Of a stretch of 47,797 bases of DNA, positions 18,268-27,350 are shown in pieces. Numbering within the stretch: the first letter of the stretch is position 1; the number at the start of each line of letters is the position of its first letter. The DNA comes from Mycobacterium sp. GA-1841 (GTDB lineage: Bacteria > Actinomycetota > Actinomycetes > Mycobacteriales > Mycobacteriaceae). Location: the NCBI RefSeq assembly GCF_001954135.1, contig NZ_MBEQ01000028.1:1-47797 (forward strand), in the 5' to 3' direction. The notes under the pieces are model-generated. The model was not told the DNA's origin. It did no database searches and saw nothing but the letters and a program-made list of their open reading frames with translations. The position numbers and the translations under genes are program-made.

Positions 18268-19173
18268 TCACCCGGCCGCCGTCATCACCCCTTCGACGAA
18301 TTCGGTCGCCATGGTGGGTTCTGTGTCGTCGGGCAGCGTGCGGTGGTAGCGCGCCATCAGATCGTCGGCCGGCAGGGCCGCCACCTCCCAGCAGCGCCGG
18401 CTGAGCCAGTCGGCGACGTGGGGCCGATCCTCGATGAACCACAACTGCTCCGGATCGGGCATCTCGTCACCGGTCTCGGCGGCCTCCGCGCGCATCTGCT
18501 CGATGAGCTCACGACGACGGGCCAGGTGCTCCTCGGAGAAGAAGTCTGCGCTGAAAGCCTCGACGGCGATGCGGCTGTCGCGTGCCGACAGTTCGGTGAT
18601 CCGCTCGAACAGCAGATCCTGGGCCTCGGCGGGCAGATAGGGCAGCAGCCCCTCGACCGACCATGCTGTCGGCTGTGACGGGTCGAAACCCGCCTCCTGC
18701 AGTGCTTTCGGCCAGTCGTGACGTAGATCGACGCCCACGGGGACATAGCGGGGCTTCGACACCACCCGGTGCGCCGCCAGCACCTCTTCCTTGAACTGCA
18801 AGACTTGCGGCTGGTCGATCTCGAAGACCACGCTGTCGTCGATCCACGGCAACCGCCACGCGCGGGCATCCAGGCCGGCCGCCAGGATCACGGCTTGACG
18901 GATTCCCGCCGCGCCCGCGGCGACGAAGAACTCGTCGAACCACCTGGTGCGCGAGGCGGCGTAATTGCCGATGGTGCGGACCCGCTGGGCCATCGCGCCG
19001 GTCGGTGGACGCCAGCCCCGCGTGGCGGCGGCGTCGAGAAACATCTGGGCATAGGGATCGGTGAACAACGGGGTGTCGGAGGCGGTTTCGGCGGCCCGCG
19101 CCATCGCCACACCGAGCGCCGTGGCACCCACGCTCTCGGTGATCTCCCAGCTGTCGTCGTCAGTTCTGGTCAT
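18268..19173 (-). CDS. SAM-dependent methyltransferase, TIGR00027 family
   Basis: A 301-residue member of the large mycobacterial TIGR00027/LCMT-like methyltransferase family. Signatures: the N-terminal ITESVGATALGVA, TRWFDEFF, the SAM loop ILAAGLDARAWRLPW (96-110), FEIDQPQVLQFK and WSVEGLLPYLPAEAQ. Methyl acceptors of this family are unknown. Its 5' side opens onto the region with the first inverted-repeat element. Confidence 0.92.
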   Translation of the reverse strand: MTRTDDDSWEITESVGATALGVAMARAAETASDTPLFTDPYAQMFLDAAATRGWRPPTGAMAQRVRTIGNYAASRTRWFDEFFVAAGAAGIRQAVILAAGLDARAWRLPWIDDSVVFEIDQPQVLQFKEEVLAAHRVVSKPRYVPVGVDLRHDWPKALQEAGFDPSQPTAWSVEGLLPYLPAEAQDLLFERITELSARDSRIAVEAFSADFFSEEHLARRRELIEQMRAEAAETGDEMPDPEQLWFIEDRPHVADWLSRRCWEVAALPADDLMARYHRTLPDDTEPTMATEFVEGVMTAAG

Positions 19174-19269
19174 CGCTGCCAGTGTGCCCGCTAAAGCCCG
19201 ACTTCAGACATATTCTCCGGCGGGCCGAGTCGGCTTCGGCGTGTCGCGTGATGGGACTGGGTGCCGATC

Positions 19270-19561
19270 TGCCCGCCTATGCGCGACTTTTCAGCGACTA
19301 TCGCCGCGTGGGCACCGCCGGCACCGATTGTCACGTGGCCGATGACGACTCCCGTCGCTCACGCCCCAGCTGCCTCGCTCGTCACGGATTTTGCGTTGCC
19401 CAGCTATCAGCGACGGAGTCGCTGACAGTCGGACATTGGACAGATGATGCTGATGCGACTGGTGGTGTACATGTGTCAAAAACCGTGAGCGACAATGGTT
19501 TTGGCGAGTTAACTGTTGCTGGTGTGGCGATTGTCGCTCGATTGTCGCTAACAGTCGGGCA
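19270..19561 (+). mobile_element. MITE-like element, copy 1 (degenerate ends)
   Basis: A 292-bp non-coding element with 36-bp inverted ends (19270-19305 and 19526-19561) matching at 27 of 36 positions. It shares with copy 2 (32126-32420) its size, both ends, an identical 23-bp stretch beginning GGCGATTGTCGCTCGATTGT and a central block with the palindrome AGCGAC-GGA-GTCGCT. It has no transposase and no clear target-site duplication. It occupies most of the 535-bp gap between the methyltransferase and mrpG. More diverged ends than copy 2 suggest it is older or inactive. Confidence 0.75.
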
Positions 19562-19654
19562 CATCGGATATCGCTCCGGCAACGACGACCGATGTGGTCG
19601 GACACAGTGTGAGGCCCCGCCGACGTGCTCTGCGGCTCCGCGCCTCTGCCACGC

Positions 19655-19702
19655 CGTGACGCCGTGACGCTGTGCCACTGTGACGCCCTGTCTCTGTGAC
19701 GC
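19655..19702 (+). repeat. Degenerate 8-bp tandem array
   Basis: Six consecutive octamers just after the mrpG stop: CGTGACGC twice, TGTGCCAC, TGTGACGC, CCTGTCTC, TGTGACGC. Copies of GTGACGC start at 19656, 19664, 19680 and 19696, all in 8-bp register. Probably a decayed microsatellite; no function is evident. Between the MITE-like element and this array (19562-19654) nothing else is seen. Confidence 0.5.
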
Positions 19703-19708
19703 CGCCCC

Positions 19709-20062
19709 TCACTCCCCGTCGGCGCTGCCCGTCTCGTCGAGTTCGGCCATCTCGTCACGGGTCAGCAGATCGTCGCGGATGTTCTGCTCGTGGTAGGCGA
19801 GCTGGCCGACGCGATTGGCGATCACCGGTGCGGTGATCAAGGTGAACAATCCGGTCAGGATGACCATGCCGATGTCGGCGTGGCCGCGCAGCCGGATGGC
19901 TGCACCCGCCAACACCAACAGCAGGCCGAGCACCTGCGGCTTGGTGGCCGCGTGCATGCGTGAGAGCGTGTCAGGGAAACGGACCACCCCGATCGCCGCC
20001 GTCAACGCCAAGGTGGATCCACTGAGAATCAGCACCGCGGTGAGGATGTCGAGGATGTTCAT
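19709..20062 (-). CDS. mrpG: Mrp antiporter subunit G
   Basis: A 117-residue subunit with three membrane helices (about 4-25, 42-60 and 64-86) and an acidic cytoplasmic tail. GVVRFPDTLSRMHAATKPQVLG is the MnhG/MrpG signature. Part of the multi-subunit Na+(K+)/H+ antiporter of the cytoplasmic membrane. The ATG overlaps the mrpF stop by 4 bp. Last gene of the operon. Confidence 0.93.
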   Translation of the reverse strand: MNILDILTAVLILSGSTLALTAAIGVVRFPDTLSRMHAATKPQVLGLLLVLAGAAIRLRGHADIGMVILTGLFTLITAPVIANRVGQLAYHEQNIRDDLLTRDEMAELDETGSADGE

Positions 20063-20358
20063 CGCGGCCCCCGTCGGGGTCGGAGCCGCGGCCGGCGATC
20101 GTCGGTGTCCGGCACGCGGAAGCGGGCCACGCTCACCGAGCCGACGAAGCTGATCAACGCCAGCGCGGTCAGGCTGTAGGTGACCGTGGTGTCGAGGCTG
20201 AACGCTGCCCAGGTGCCGATACCGCACATCGTCACCGCGATCAGGGTGTCCAGCGCGACCAGCCGATCCAGCGTGCTCGGCCCGGCCAGGACGCGGAACA
20301 TCGTGATCGCGGCCGCGGCGGTCAGCATGACCGCCGCGATGATCCAGACCGTCATCAT
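20059..20358 (-). CDS. mrpF: Mrp antiporter subunit F
   Basis: A 99-residue, three-helix subunit containing the MrpF pattern RVLAGPSTLDRLVALDTL between helices 1 and 2, and a basic C-terminal tail. The ATG at 20358 is chosen because it overlaps the mrpE stop as ATGA; an in-frame start at 20394 would extend into mrpE. Required for assembly of the Mrp complex in studied bacteria. Confidence 0.92.
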   Translation of the reverse strand: MMTVWIIAAVMLTAAAAITMFRVLAGPSTLDRLVALDTLIAVTMCGIGTWAAFSLDTTVTYSLTALALISFVGSVSVARFRVPDTDDRRPRLRPRRGPR

Positions 20359-20897
20359 GTGTGACCCGCCTCCCGCTCGGCCGACGGTTGCCAATCGCTT
20401 TGCCGCTCAAAGGCGGCCACCAACATCCGCTGAATCTGCTCGACCTGACGGTAGAACCGCTGCACCGTGCTTTCCGAGCCGACGTCGATGACGTGCATGT
20501 AGAGAATCCGGCGAGCCTGATCGATCTCCAGCACGATCGTGCCGGGAATGACGTTGAAGATGTTGACGGCCAGGGCCAGCACGAGATCGGATTTCAGAGT
20601 CGGCAGGTTGGCGCGCAGCACGGCGACCAGCGGCGGTGGGCCAGGCCGGATCGCCAACCAAGCCACCTGGAAAGACGACAACACCATGTAGTAGCCGACC
20701 ACCGCAACAAGTTTCACCAGCGACAACGGGTGCAGTCGGCCCTCGACCGGCACCGACGGTAGCGGCAGCAACACGGTGATGACCAGTGCCACCGCAAGTC
20801 CGCTGGCCACATTGGCGACGCTGAAGTGGCCCCACAGCAGCACCCAGACCAGCGTCAGGAAGCACACCAGCCAGACCCGAAGCACGAGATGTCTCAT
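20355..20897 (-). CDS. mrpE: Mrp antiporter subunit E
   Basis: A 180-residue subunit with N-terminal membrane helices (about 5-45 and 60-85) and the MrpE features LVLALAVNIFNVIPGTIVLEID and ILYMHVIDV in a cytoplasmic domain, followed by a helical tail rich in Gln and Arg. Family length is typical. Overlaps mrpD and mrpF by 4 bp each. Confidence 0.92.
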   Translation of the reverse strand: MRHLVLRVWLVCFLTLVWVLLWGHFSVANVASGLAVALVITVLLPLPSVPVEGRLHPLSLVKLVAVVGYYMVLSSFQVAWLAIRPGPPPLVAVLRANLPTLKSDLVLALAVNIFNVIPGTIVLEIDQARRILYMHVIDVGSESTVQRFYRQVEQIQRMLVAAFERQSDWQPSAEREAGHT

Positions 20898-22492
20898 CGG
20901 GGTGAACCTCCCAGCACTGCCGAGATGTACTGCCCGCGGTCGAGCACCTCGGCCGCCGACCGTTCGCCGTAGCCGAAGATCGGACCGGCCGCGACCGTCA
21001 GCACCAATCCGACGACGATCAGCGCGGCCGTCGGGACCAGCATGCCGACCGGCATCCGGCCGACGCTGTCGCGGTCGGCGAACTCGATGTCTTCGGAATC
21101 GTCGAGCAGGACCGCCGGAGCGGCGGCCGACAAGTGCCCTTCAGGGGCGTCGGCACGGGACCGCCAGAACGCCTTCGTCCACACCCGGGCCACGACATAC
21201 AGCGTCAACAGGCTCGTGACGACGCCGCCGGCCACCAGGATCCAGGCCAGCACCGACCCGTTGGCGGCCCCGGCCTCGAGCAATGCCACCTTGCCGATGA
21301 AGCCCGAGAACGGCGGGATCCCACCCAGATTCAGCGCGGGGACGACGAACACGAAGGCCAGTACCGGGCTCGCCGCGGCCAGCCCGCCGAGGCGGTTGAG
21401 GGTGGACGCGCCGGCCTGCCGCTCGATCAGCCCGACCACCAGGAACAGCGTCGTCTGCACCACGATGTGGTGGGCGACGTAATAGATCGCCCCGGACATG
21501 CCGAGCTCGTTGCCCAGCGCGACACCGAACACCATGTAACCGATGTGGCTGACGAGCGTGAACGACAACAACCGCTTGATGTCGCTCTGGGCGATGGCAC
21601 CGAGAATGCCGATCACCATGGTCAGCAGTCCGGCCACCAGCAGCACCGAGTCCAGGCTGCCGCCGGGGAACAACAATGCGTGCGCCCGGATGATCGCGTA
21701 CACACCGACTTTCGTCAGCAACCCGGCGAACACCGCGGTGACCGGGGCCGGCGCGGTCGGATACGAGTCGGGCAACCACGTCGACAGCGGGAACACCGCC
21801 GCCTTGATGCCGAAGGCCACCAGCAGCACCGCGAACAACGCGTTACGGGTTCCGGTGGGTACGTCATCGAGGCGTACGGCCAGCTCGGCCAGGTTCAGGG
21901 TGCCGGTGGCGGCGTAGACCAGGGCGATGCCGATCAGGAAGATCAGCGACGACACCATCGACACCATCACGTAGGAGATGCCGGCCCGGACGCGTTCCTC
22001 GCTGGCCCCGATCGTCAACAGCACGAAGCTCGCCGACAGCAGTACCTCGAACCCGACGAACAGGTTGAACAGGTCACCGGCCAGGAATGCGGTACACACC
22101 CCGGCCGACAGCACCAGGTAGGTCGGCATGAAGATCGACACCGGCTGGCGTTCGTCGCCGTCGCGGATACCCTGCCCGATGGCGTAGGCGACCACCGCGA
22201 GCAACACGATCGAAGACACCACCAACATCAACGCCGACAGCCGGTCGACCACCAAGGTGATCCCCAGCGGCCCCATGCCGGGCACGCTCTGCCCCCAGCC
22301 GCCGACGTGCAGCACCAGGGTGCCGTCGCGATCGGCCAGATACAGCAGGGCCGCACACACCGCAACCACGGCCGCCAGCGCGATCTGGGTGATCAGCCGC
22401 TGTAATTGCGGACGACGTCCGGCCACCAACGTGATCGCCGCGGCCAGCGCCGGGATGAGCACCGGCAGCGGGATCAGCGCCTGGGGCGTCAT
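20894..22492 (-). CDS. mrpD: Mrp antiporter subunit D (NuoN/M-like)
   Basis: A 532-residue protein with about 14 membrane helices, homologous to the proton-pumping subunits of complex I. The proton-antiporter core shows FGIKAAVFPLSTWLPDSYPTAP, with the conserved Lys in the helix and Glu residues in earlier helices (VGFEVLLSASF). Thought to form one ion channel of the Mrp complex, paired with mrpA. Start and stop overlap its neighbours by 4 bp. Confidence 0.95.
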   Translation of the reverse strand: MTPQALIPLPVLIPALAAAITLVAGRRPQLQRLITQIALAAVVAVCAALLYLADRDGTLVLHVGGWGQSVPGMGPLGITLVVDRLSALMLVVSSIVLLAVVAYAIGQGIRDGDERQPVSIFMPTYLVLSAGVCTAFLAGDLFNLFVGFEVLLSASFVLLTIGASEERVRAGISYVMVSMVSSLIFLIGIALVYAATGTLNLAELAVRLDDVPTGTRNALFAVLLVAFGIKAAVFPLSTWLPDSYPTAPAPVTAVFAGLLTKVGVYAIIRAHALLFPGGSLDSVLLVAGLLTMVIGILGAIAQSDIKRLLSFTLVSHIGYMVFGVALGNELGMSGAIYYVAHHIVVQTTLFLVVGLIERQAGASTLNRLGGLAAASPVLAFVFVVPALNLGGIPPFSGFIGKVALLEAGAANGSVLAWILVAGGVVTSLLTLYVVARVWTKAFWRSRADAPEGHLSAAAPAVLLDDSEDIEFADRDSVGRMPVGMLVPTAALIVVGLVLTVAAGPIFGYGERSAAEVLDRGQYISAVLGGSPR

Positions 22493-22956
22493 TTCGAACC
22501 CTCGAATCCGGGCAGCGCATCGAGTTCGTCGGGCGCGTCGGTGTCCAGGTGGGTTTCGGGTTCGGGAACCTCGTCGTCGGCGCCTGGCTCGGCGCCGGCC
22601 TGCTGCGAGACGCGGGTGTCCTCGGGGTCGTTACTGACTTCTTCGACTGTGGTCAACCGATAGGACCGGTAAGCCAGGGCCAGCACGAACGCCGCGATCC
22701 CCATGCTGATGACGATGGCGGTCAGGATCATGCCCTGCGCCAGGGGATCAGCGGTGGACGATGCCCCGTTGCTGGTGCGGCCACGGATCGGCGGATTGCC
22801 GCCGGCCCCACCGACGGTCAGGATCAGCAGGTTGACCGCGTTGCCGATCAGCAACAGTCCCAACAACATTCGGGTCAGGTTGCGCTCGAGCAGCAGATAT
22901 ACCCCGGCGCTGGTCAGGCCGCCGATGATGATCAGCGGAATCATGAACGTCGTCAT
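22489..22956 (-). CDS. mrpC: Mrp antiporter subunit C (NuoK-like)
   Basis: A 155-residue subunit with three helices (about 4-24, 28-48 and 74-96). LLGLLLIGNAVNLLIL and DPLAQGMILTAIVISMG are NuoK/MnhC signatures. An acidic, disordered C-terminal tail of about 55 residues is longer than in the core family. The ATG at 22956 overlaps the mrpA stop as ATGA. The frame stays open far upstream inside mrpA, but that part is a shadow. Confidence 0.92.
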   Translation of the reverse strand: MTTFMIPLIIIGGLTSAGVYLLLERNLTRMLLGLLLIGNAVNLLILTVGGAGGNPPIRGRTSNGASSTADPLAQGMILTAIVISMGIAAFVLALAYRSYRLTTVEEVSNDPEDTRVSQQAGAEPGADDEVPEPETHLDTDAPDELDALPGFEGSK

Positions 22957-25835
22957 CGCGTCATCGCCTTCGAAGTCGCCGGGACACCGGTGGTTTCGAC
23001 GTCCACCCGCGCCCCGAGGCTGCGTAGCACGTCCAGTACCAGTCCGACCACGATGAGGTAGACACCCAGGTCGAAGAACAGCGCGGTGACGAGCTTGACA
23101 TGGCCGAACACCGGTAGGTCGAACTGCAGAACCGCCGAAGACAGGGCCGGGGCGCCCAGCAGGATGGAGACCACGGCCGTGCCGGCCGACAGACCCAACC
23201 CGGTGCCCAGGATCTTGCCGGCGTCCAACGGCAGCGTCTCGCCGAGTTCGTAGCGGCCACCGGCCAGATAGCGCAACACCAGGGCCAGACCCGCGGTGAG
23301 CCCACCGGCGAATCCGCCGCCGGGCGTGTTGTGCCCGGCGAAGAAGAAGTACGCCGACAACACCATGATCAGCGGGAAGATCACCCGGGTGGCGACCTCC
23401 AGCACCAGTGACCGGTACCGCGGATCGCGTAGTTCGGACCCGCGCAACCAGGTGACGTCGCCGATGGCCGGGCTGTAGGCGCCGACGGGCCCGATGTCGG
23501 GTTGCCCGGGCGCTGCGCTGACCCGGGGCGCGGTGCCGAAACGGCGGTGCCGGAACACCAGCGAGGCCACGCCCGTCGCGGCGACCAGCAGCACCATGAT
23601 CTCGCCCATGGTGTCCCAGGCGCGGATGTCGACCAGCAGTACGTTGACGGTGTTGGCGCCGTGGCCGCGGTAGTAGGCGGCATCGGGCAACAGTTCGGCG
23701 ATGCCGACGCCGTTGCGGGCGGCCATGGCGTAGACGGCCAGGGACGTGACGGTGACGCCGACCGCCAGGGCCAGCAGCGCCCGCGGCAGGCGGTGGCTGT
23801 TGATGTTGGCGGCGTCGGCCTCGGCCGGCAGGGTCCGCAGCACCAGCACGAAGATCACCAAAACCAATGTCTCGACCAGGAATTGGGTCAACGCCAGGTC
23901 GGGGGCGCCGTGGAAGGCGAAGATGGCGCCGCAGCCGTAGCCGGTCACCCCGACCAGCAGCACCGCGGCCAGACGGTTGCGCATCACGATCGCTCCCACC
24001 GCGGCGGCCAACATCAGCAACCCGACCACCACCTGCAGCGGCGAGTCCCACAACGCGAAATCGGGATGGTCGCGCGCGCCCAGGATCAAAGTCGCGAGGG
24101 GCAGTGCCACCAGCGTGCACAGGATCACCGACTGCGTGGCAGGCAGCGAACCACGTTGCGTCGACCCGGTCAGGCGCAGTGAGACCACGTCCAGCGCCCG
24201 GATCGTCGCGTCGTACATGCGGTCGGCGTTGCCCAGCGGCTGATAGGCGAACCGGGCACGGGGCAGGCGACGACGGGTGACGAACACCGCGGTGCCCACG
24301 GCCAGCACCACGACCGACAACACCAGCGGCAAGCCGAAGCCGTGCCACAGCGCCAGGTGATAGCCGGACCCGCCGGGCATGGTGTCGGCATACTCGTCGA
24401 GCACCGAGTCGAGCCCGGCCGGCCACAGCCCGAAAAGCAGACCGGCCATGGCCAGGACGGCCGGCGGCGTGAGGAAGACCACCGACGGGCGGTGCATCTC
24501 GGCCACCCGGGCGCTCGGTTCCGGTGAGCCCTTGTCCGCGAACGCGCCCCACATGAACCGCAGGCTGTAGATCGTGGTGAACACCGAGCCGACCACGATG
24601 CCGGTGAGCACGTACGGGGCGGTCGAGCCCAACGCCGGGCTGTGCAACACCGTCTCCAGGTCGGCTTCCTTGGCGACGAAACCGAAGAACGGCGGCAGGG
24701 CGGCCATGCTCGCGGTGGCGGCGACCGCGATGACGAACAGTGGCCGGTGTTGACGGCCCAGGCCGGCCAGGCGGCGAATGTCGCGGGTGCCGGTGGCGTG
24801 GTCGATCACGCCGACCACCATGAACAGCGACGCCTTGAACATCGCGTGTGCGCAGAGCATGGCCAGGCCGGCCAGCATCATGTCGCTGCCGCCGGTGCCG
24901 ACCATCACGGTGATCAGACCCAGCTGGCTGACCGTGCCGAACGCCAGGATGAGTTTGAGGTCGTATTCGCGGACCGCGCGCCAGCCGGCCAGCAGCATGG
25001 TCACCAGCCCGAGGCCCACCACCATCGGACGCCAGAACGAGGTGTCGGCGAACCCGGGCGCCATGCGCGCCACCAGGTAGACACCGGCCTTCACCATGGC
25101 CGCGGCGTGCAGGTAGGCGCTCACCGGAGTGGGGGCGGCCATGGCGCCGGGCAGCCAGAAGTGCAGCGGCACGATGGCCGACTTCGACAGGGCGCCGACG
25201 AGAATGAGCGCCACCCCGATGGCAGCCGCCGTCCCCGCCGGCGGCGCCGCGATCAGCTCCGACAACAGGTAGGTGCCGGCCAGATTGCCCAGCACGATGA
25301 TGCCGACCAGCATCGCCAACCCGCCGAACGTCGTCACCAACAGGGCCTGGGTGGCCGCGCGGCGGCTGGTGGCCCGCTCGGCGTAATGGCCGACGAGCAG
25401 GAACGACAGCACCGTGGTGGTTTCCCAGAAGATGTAGAGCACCAGCATGTTGTCGCTGATCACCAGGCCGAACATGGACCCCGAGAAAGCGACCAGCTCG
25501 GCGGCGAAGCTGGGTAGGCGCTTCTCGATCCGTCCGTCGTGATGGTGGAAGTACTCGCCGCAGTAGAACAGCACGAGCGCACCGATCGCCAGCACCAGCA
25601 CGCTCATGATCGCGGCAAGCGAGTCGAACCGCAGCGCGATGTCCATCGACAGTTCGGGCACCCACGGGATGTTCAGCGTGGGCACGCGATCATGGCTGGG
25701 CCAGTTCAGCGCGACCCAGGCCAGCGAGCCCAGCGGCACCAGCGCGAGCGGATAGAACGCCCTCCGTCCCCATCTGGCCACCAGAAGTGGCGCCAGCGCG
25801 GTGGCGACCGCGTGGGCGAGGAGGACGGCGAGCAT
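22953..25835 (-). CDS. mrpA: Mrp antiporter subunit A with fused B domain
   Basis: A 960-residue polytopic protein. The N-terminal two thirds are the NuoL-like ion-translocating domain (IFWETTTVLSFLLVGHY, GALSKSAIVPLHFWLPGAMAAPTPVSAYLHAAAMVKAG). A middle DUF4040-type segment follows (GYGCGAIFAFHGAPDLALTQ), and the last ~150 residues form an MnhB domain (FFFAGHNTPGGGFAGGL). The B subunit is thus fused and no separate mrpB exists, as in other actinobacteria. It leads the A-C-D-E-F-G operon. Its 207-bp upstream region has a TAGAAT -10 and two hairpins. Confidence 0.95.
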   Translation of the reverse strand: MLAVLLAHAVATALAPLLVARWGRRAFYPLALVPLGSLAWVALNWPSHDRVPTLNIPWVPELSMDIALRFDSLAAIMSVLVLAIGALVLFYCGEYFHHHDGRIEKRLPSFAAELVAFSGSMFGLVISDNMLVLYIFWETTTVLSFLLVGHYAERATSRRAATQALLVTTFGGLAMLVGIIVLGNLAGTYLLSELIAAPPAGTAAAIGVALILVGALSKSAIVPLHFWLPGAMAAPTPVSAYLHAAAMVKAGVYLVARMAPGFADTSFWRPMVVGLGLVTMLLAGWRAVREYDLKLILAFGTVSQLGLITVMVGTGGSDMMLAGLAMLCAHAMFKASLFMVVGVIDHATGTRDIRRLAGLGRQHRPLFVIAVAATASMAALPPFFGFVAKEADLETVLHSPALGSTAPYVLTGIVVGSVFTTIYSLRFMWGAFADKGSPEPSARVAEMHRPSVVFLTPPAVLAMAGLLFGLWPAGLDSVLDEYADTMPGGSGYHLALWHGFGLPLVLSVVVLAVGTAVFVTRRRLPRARFAYQPLGNADRMYDATIRALDVVSLRLTGSTQRGSLPATQSVILCTLVALPLATLILGARDHPDFALWDSPLQVVVGLLMLAAAVGAIVMRNRLAAVLLVGVTGYGCGAIFAFHGAPDLALTQFLVETLVLVIFVLVLRTLPAEADAANINSHRLPRALLALAVGVTVTSLAVYAMAARNGVGIAELLPDAAYYRGHGANTVNVLLVDIRAWDTMGEIMVLLVAATGVASLVFRHRRFGTAPRVSAAPGQPDIGPVGAYSPAIGDVTWLRGSELRDPRYRSLVLEVATRVIFPLIMVLSAYFFFAGHNTPGGGFAGGLTAGLALVLRYLAGGRYELGETLPLDAGKILGTGLGLSAGTAVVSILLGAPALSSAVLQFDLPVFGHVKLVTALFFDLGVYLIVVGLVLDVLRSLGARVDVETTGVPATSKAMTR

Positions 25836-25871
25836 GGCACTCCGATCGGGTTGGGGTCGGGGTGTCGGCCA

Positions 25872-25900
25872 CCGATGAGCGCTTGCGCGAAGAGCATCGG
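25872..25900 (-). promoter_or_regulatory. Hairpin in the mrpA leader
   Basis: CCGATG and CATCGG form 6-bp arms with an inner GCGC/GCGC pairing possibility, about 37-65 nt upstream of the mrpA ATG. If transcription starts after the TAGAAT at 25935, this lies in an untranslated leader of about 90 nt. No known riboswitch class is recognised. Confidence 0.3.
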
Positions 25901-25929
25901 CGTAAGTGGCTAATGACTGGTGTTACCCC

Positions 25930-25935
25930 ATTCTA
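25930..25935 (-). promoter_or_regulatory. Candidate -10 of the mrp operon
   Basis: TAGAAT (25935-25930, minus strand) is a good match to the mycobacterial -10. It lies downstream of the transporter gene at 26043, between its 3' hairpin and mrpA. No convincing -35 is seen. Confidence 0.4.
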
Positions 25936-25953
25936 CGTGGGCCGTTGTCGTGG

Positions 25954-25982
25954 CCCCGGGTCGGTAAAGGCTCCGCCCGGGG
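25954..25982 (-). terminator. GC-rich hairpin after the transporter gene
   Basis: Perfect arms CCCCGGG and CCCGGGG around a 15-nt loop, about 60 nt after the transporter stop. It has no U-tract, so it could be a non-canonical mycobacterial terminator or a transcript-stabilising structure. Confidence 0.35.
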
Positions 25983-26042
25983 TTGGGATGAATCTTCCGG
26001 TGGCTGAAGGAGTTCCGGTGCTGCCCCGCCATCGTGTAGCCA

Positions 26043-27329
26043 TCAGAAGTACCGCAGCCAGACGTACCCCCAGGCCAGAGCGGTACTCAGCGCGGTGACG
26101 ACGATGCCGTAGCGGGTGAAATGCCAGAAGCTGATCGGATGCCCGGCCCGCTTGGCGATGCCGAGAGCCACCACGTTGGCGCTGGCGGCGATGGCGGTGC
26201 CGTTGCCGCTGAAGCAGGCGCCCAGGGCGAACGCCCACCACAGCGCCTGGCCGGTGTGCGCATCCGGAGCTTGGGCCACCATGTCCTCGACGACCGGCGT
26301 CATCGTCGCCGTGTAGGGAATGTTGTCGACGAACGCGCCCACCACCGAGGACCCGAACAGCAACGCCGTGGCCGCGGCGAACCAGTTGTCGCCGAAGGCC
26401 GACTCTCCCACCGAACCGAGTGCACCGATCACCCCGGTGTGCACCAGGCCGGCTACCATGACGAACAGCCCCATGAAGAACACGAGCGTGGGCCATTCCA
26501 CCTCGGGCAGCACCTCGGCGACGTCGATGTCGGTGATCAACAACATCGCACCGGCCCCCAGCAGCGCAACGATCGATGGCGCGACATGCAGCACCGAATG
26601 CAACGCGAACCCGACGATCACCAGGTTGAGCACCAGAAGGGATCGCAACAGCAGCCGCTTGTCCTTGATCGCCCGGCGTTCCTGCAGCGCCATCACCTCG
26701 TCGACGTGCACTTGATCGGCGCGCAGATCTGCGCGGAACAACACCCGGGTGAACAACACGAACAGCGCGAAGATCACGACGACGATCGGTGCCATGTGGA
26801 TCAGGAAGTCGTTGAAGCTCAGGCCGGCGCGGCTGCCGATGATGATGTTCGGCGGGTCACCGATCAGGGTGGCGGCGCCGCCGATGTTGGAGGCCAGCAC
26901 CTCGGCGATCAGATAGGGCTGCGGCGCGATACGCAACCGGTCGCAGATCACCAGGGTGACCGGGGCGATCAGCAAGATGATCGTCACGTTGTCGAGCACC
27001 GGCGAGGCGAAGGCCGTGATCGCCATCAGCATGACCATCAGCCGGAACGGATTGCCGCGGGAGCGTTTGGCGGCCCAGATCGCCAGGAAGTCGAACAGCC
27101 CCGTCTGTTTGATGACGCCGACGATCACCATCATCCCGAGCAACAAGAAGATGACGTTCCAGTCGATGCCCTGGTGCTCGGAGTAGAACACCTGCGCGCC
27201 GGGGATCAGCCCGAGCAGGGCCATCAGACCCGCGGCCACCAGGACGGTCTTGACCTTGTCGGCTCGTTCGGTGGCAATGAACCAGAAGGCGACGACGAAG
27301 ATCGTCAGCGCCAGGACCGGGGCCAACAT
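26043..27329 (-). CDS. ArsB/NhaD-type ion transporter (IT superfamily)
   Basis: A 428-residue membrane protein with about 11 helices. DNVTIILLIAPVTLVICD and GGAATLIGDPPNIIIGS are the duplicated signature loops of ArsB/NhaD/citrate-type transporters, and SSVVGAFVDNIPYTATMTPVV is the second-half counterpart. Substrate could be arsenite, Na+/H+ or another anion; no ars regulator or arsenate reductase is nearby. Its position between a CBS-domain gene and the Mrp cation antiporter operon makes an ion-homeostasis role more likely than arsenic export. It starts 21 nt after the CBS gene. Confidence 0.85.
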   Translation of the reverse strand: MLAPVLALTIFVVAFWFIATERADKVKTVLVAAGLMALLGLIPGAQVFYSEHQGIDWNVIFLLLGMMVIVGVIKQTGLFDFLAIWAAKRSRGNPFRLMVMLMAITAFASPVLDNVTIILLIAPVTLVICDRLRIAPQPYLIAEVLASNIGGAATLIGDPPNIIIGSRAGLSFNDFLIHMAPIVVVIFALFVLFTRVLFRADLRADQVHVDEVMALQERRAIKDKRLLLRSLLVLNLVIVGFALHSVLHVAPSIVALLGAGAMLLITDIDVAEVLPEVEWPTLVFFMGLFVMVAGLVHTGVIGALGSVGESAFGDNWFAAATALLFGSSVVGAFVDNIPYTATMTPVVEDMVAQAPDAHTGQALWWAFALGACFSGNGTAIAASANVVALGIAKRAGHPISFWHFTRYGIVVTALSTALAWGYVWLRYF

Positions 27330-27350
27330 GGGGGGAGTGAGGTGCCGGAG

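Noticed and set aside
22489..25665. Minus-strand frame of 1058 codons covering mrpC and most of mrpA
   Set aside because: Only its last 155 codons are a real protein (mrpC). The rest is an Arg/Gly/His-rich shadow of mrpA, a common effect of high-GC coding.
25836..26042. c-di-AMP (ydaO) or M-box riboswitch before mrpA
   Set aside because: A few words look similar on one strand only (GGGATGAATC on the plus strand, while the operon is on the minus strand); the conserved cores are absent.
26043..27329. Arsenic resistance operon
   Set aside because: Only an ArsB/NhaD-type transporter is present, with no arsR, arsC or other ars gene nearby.
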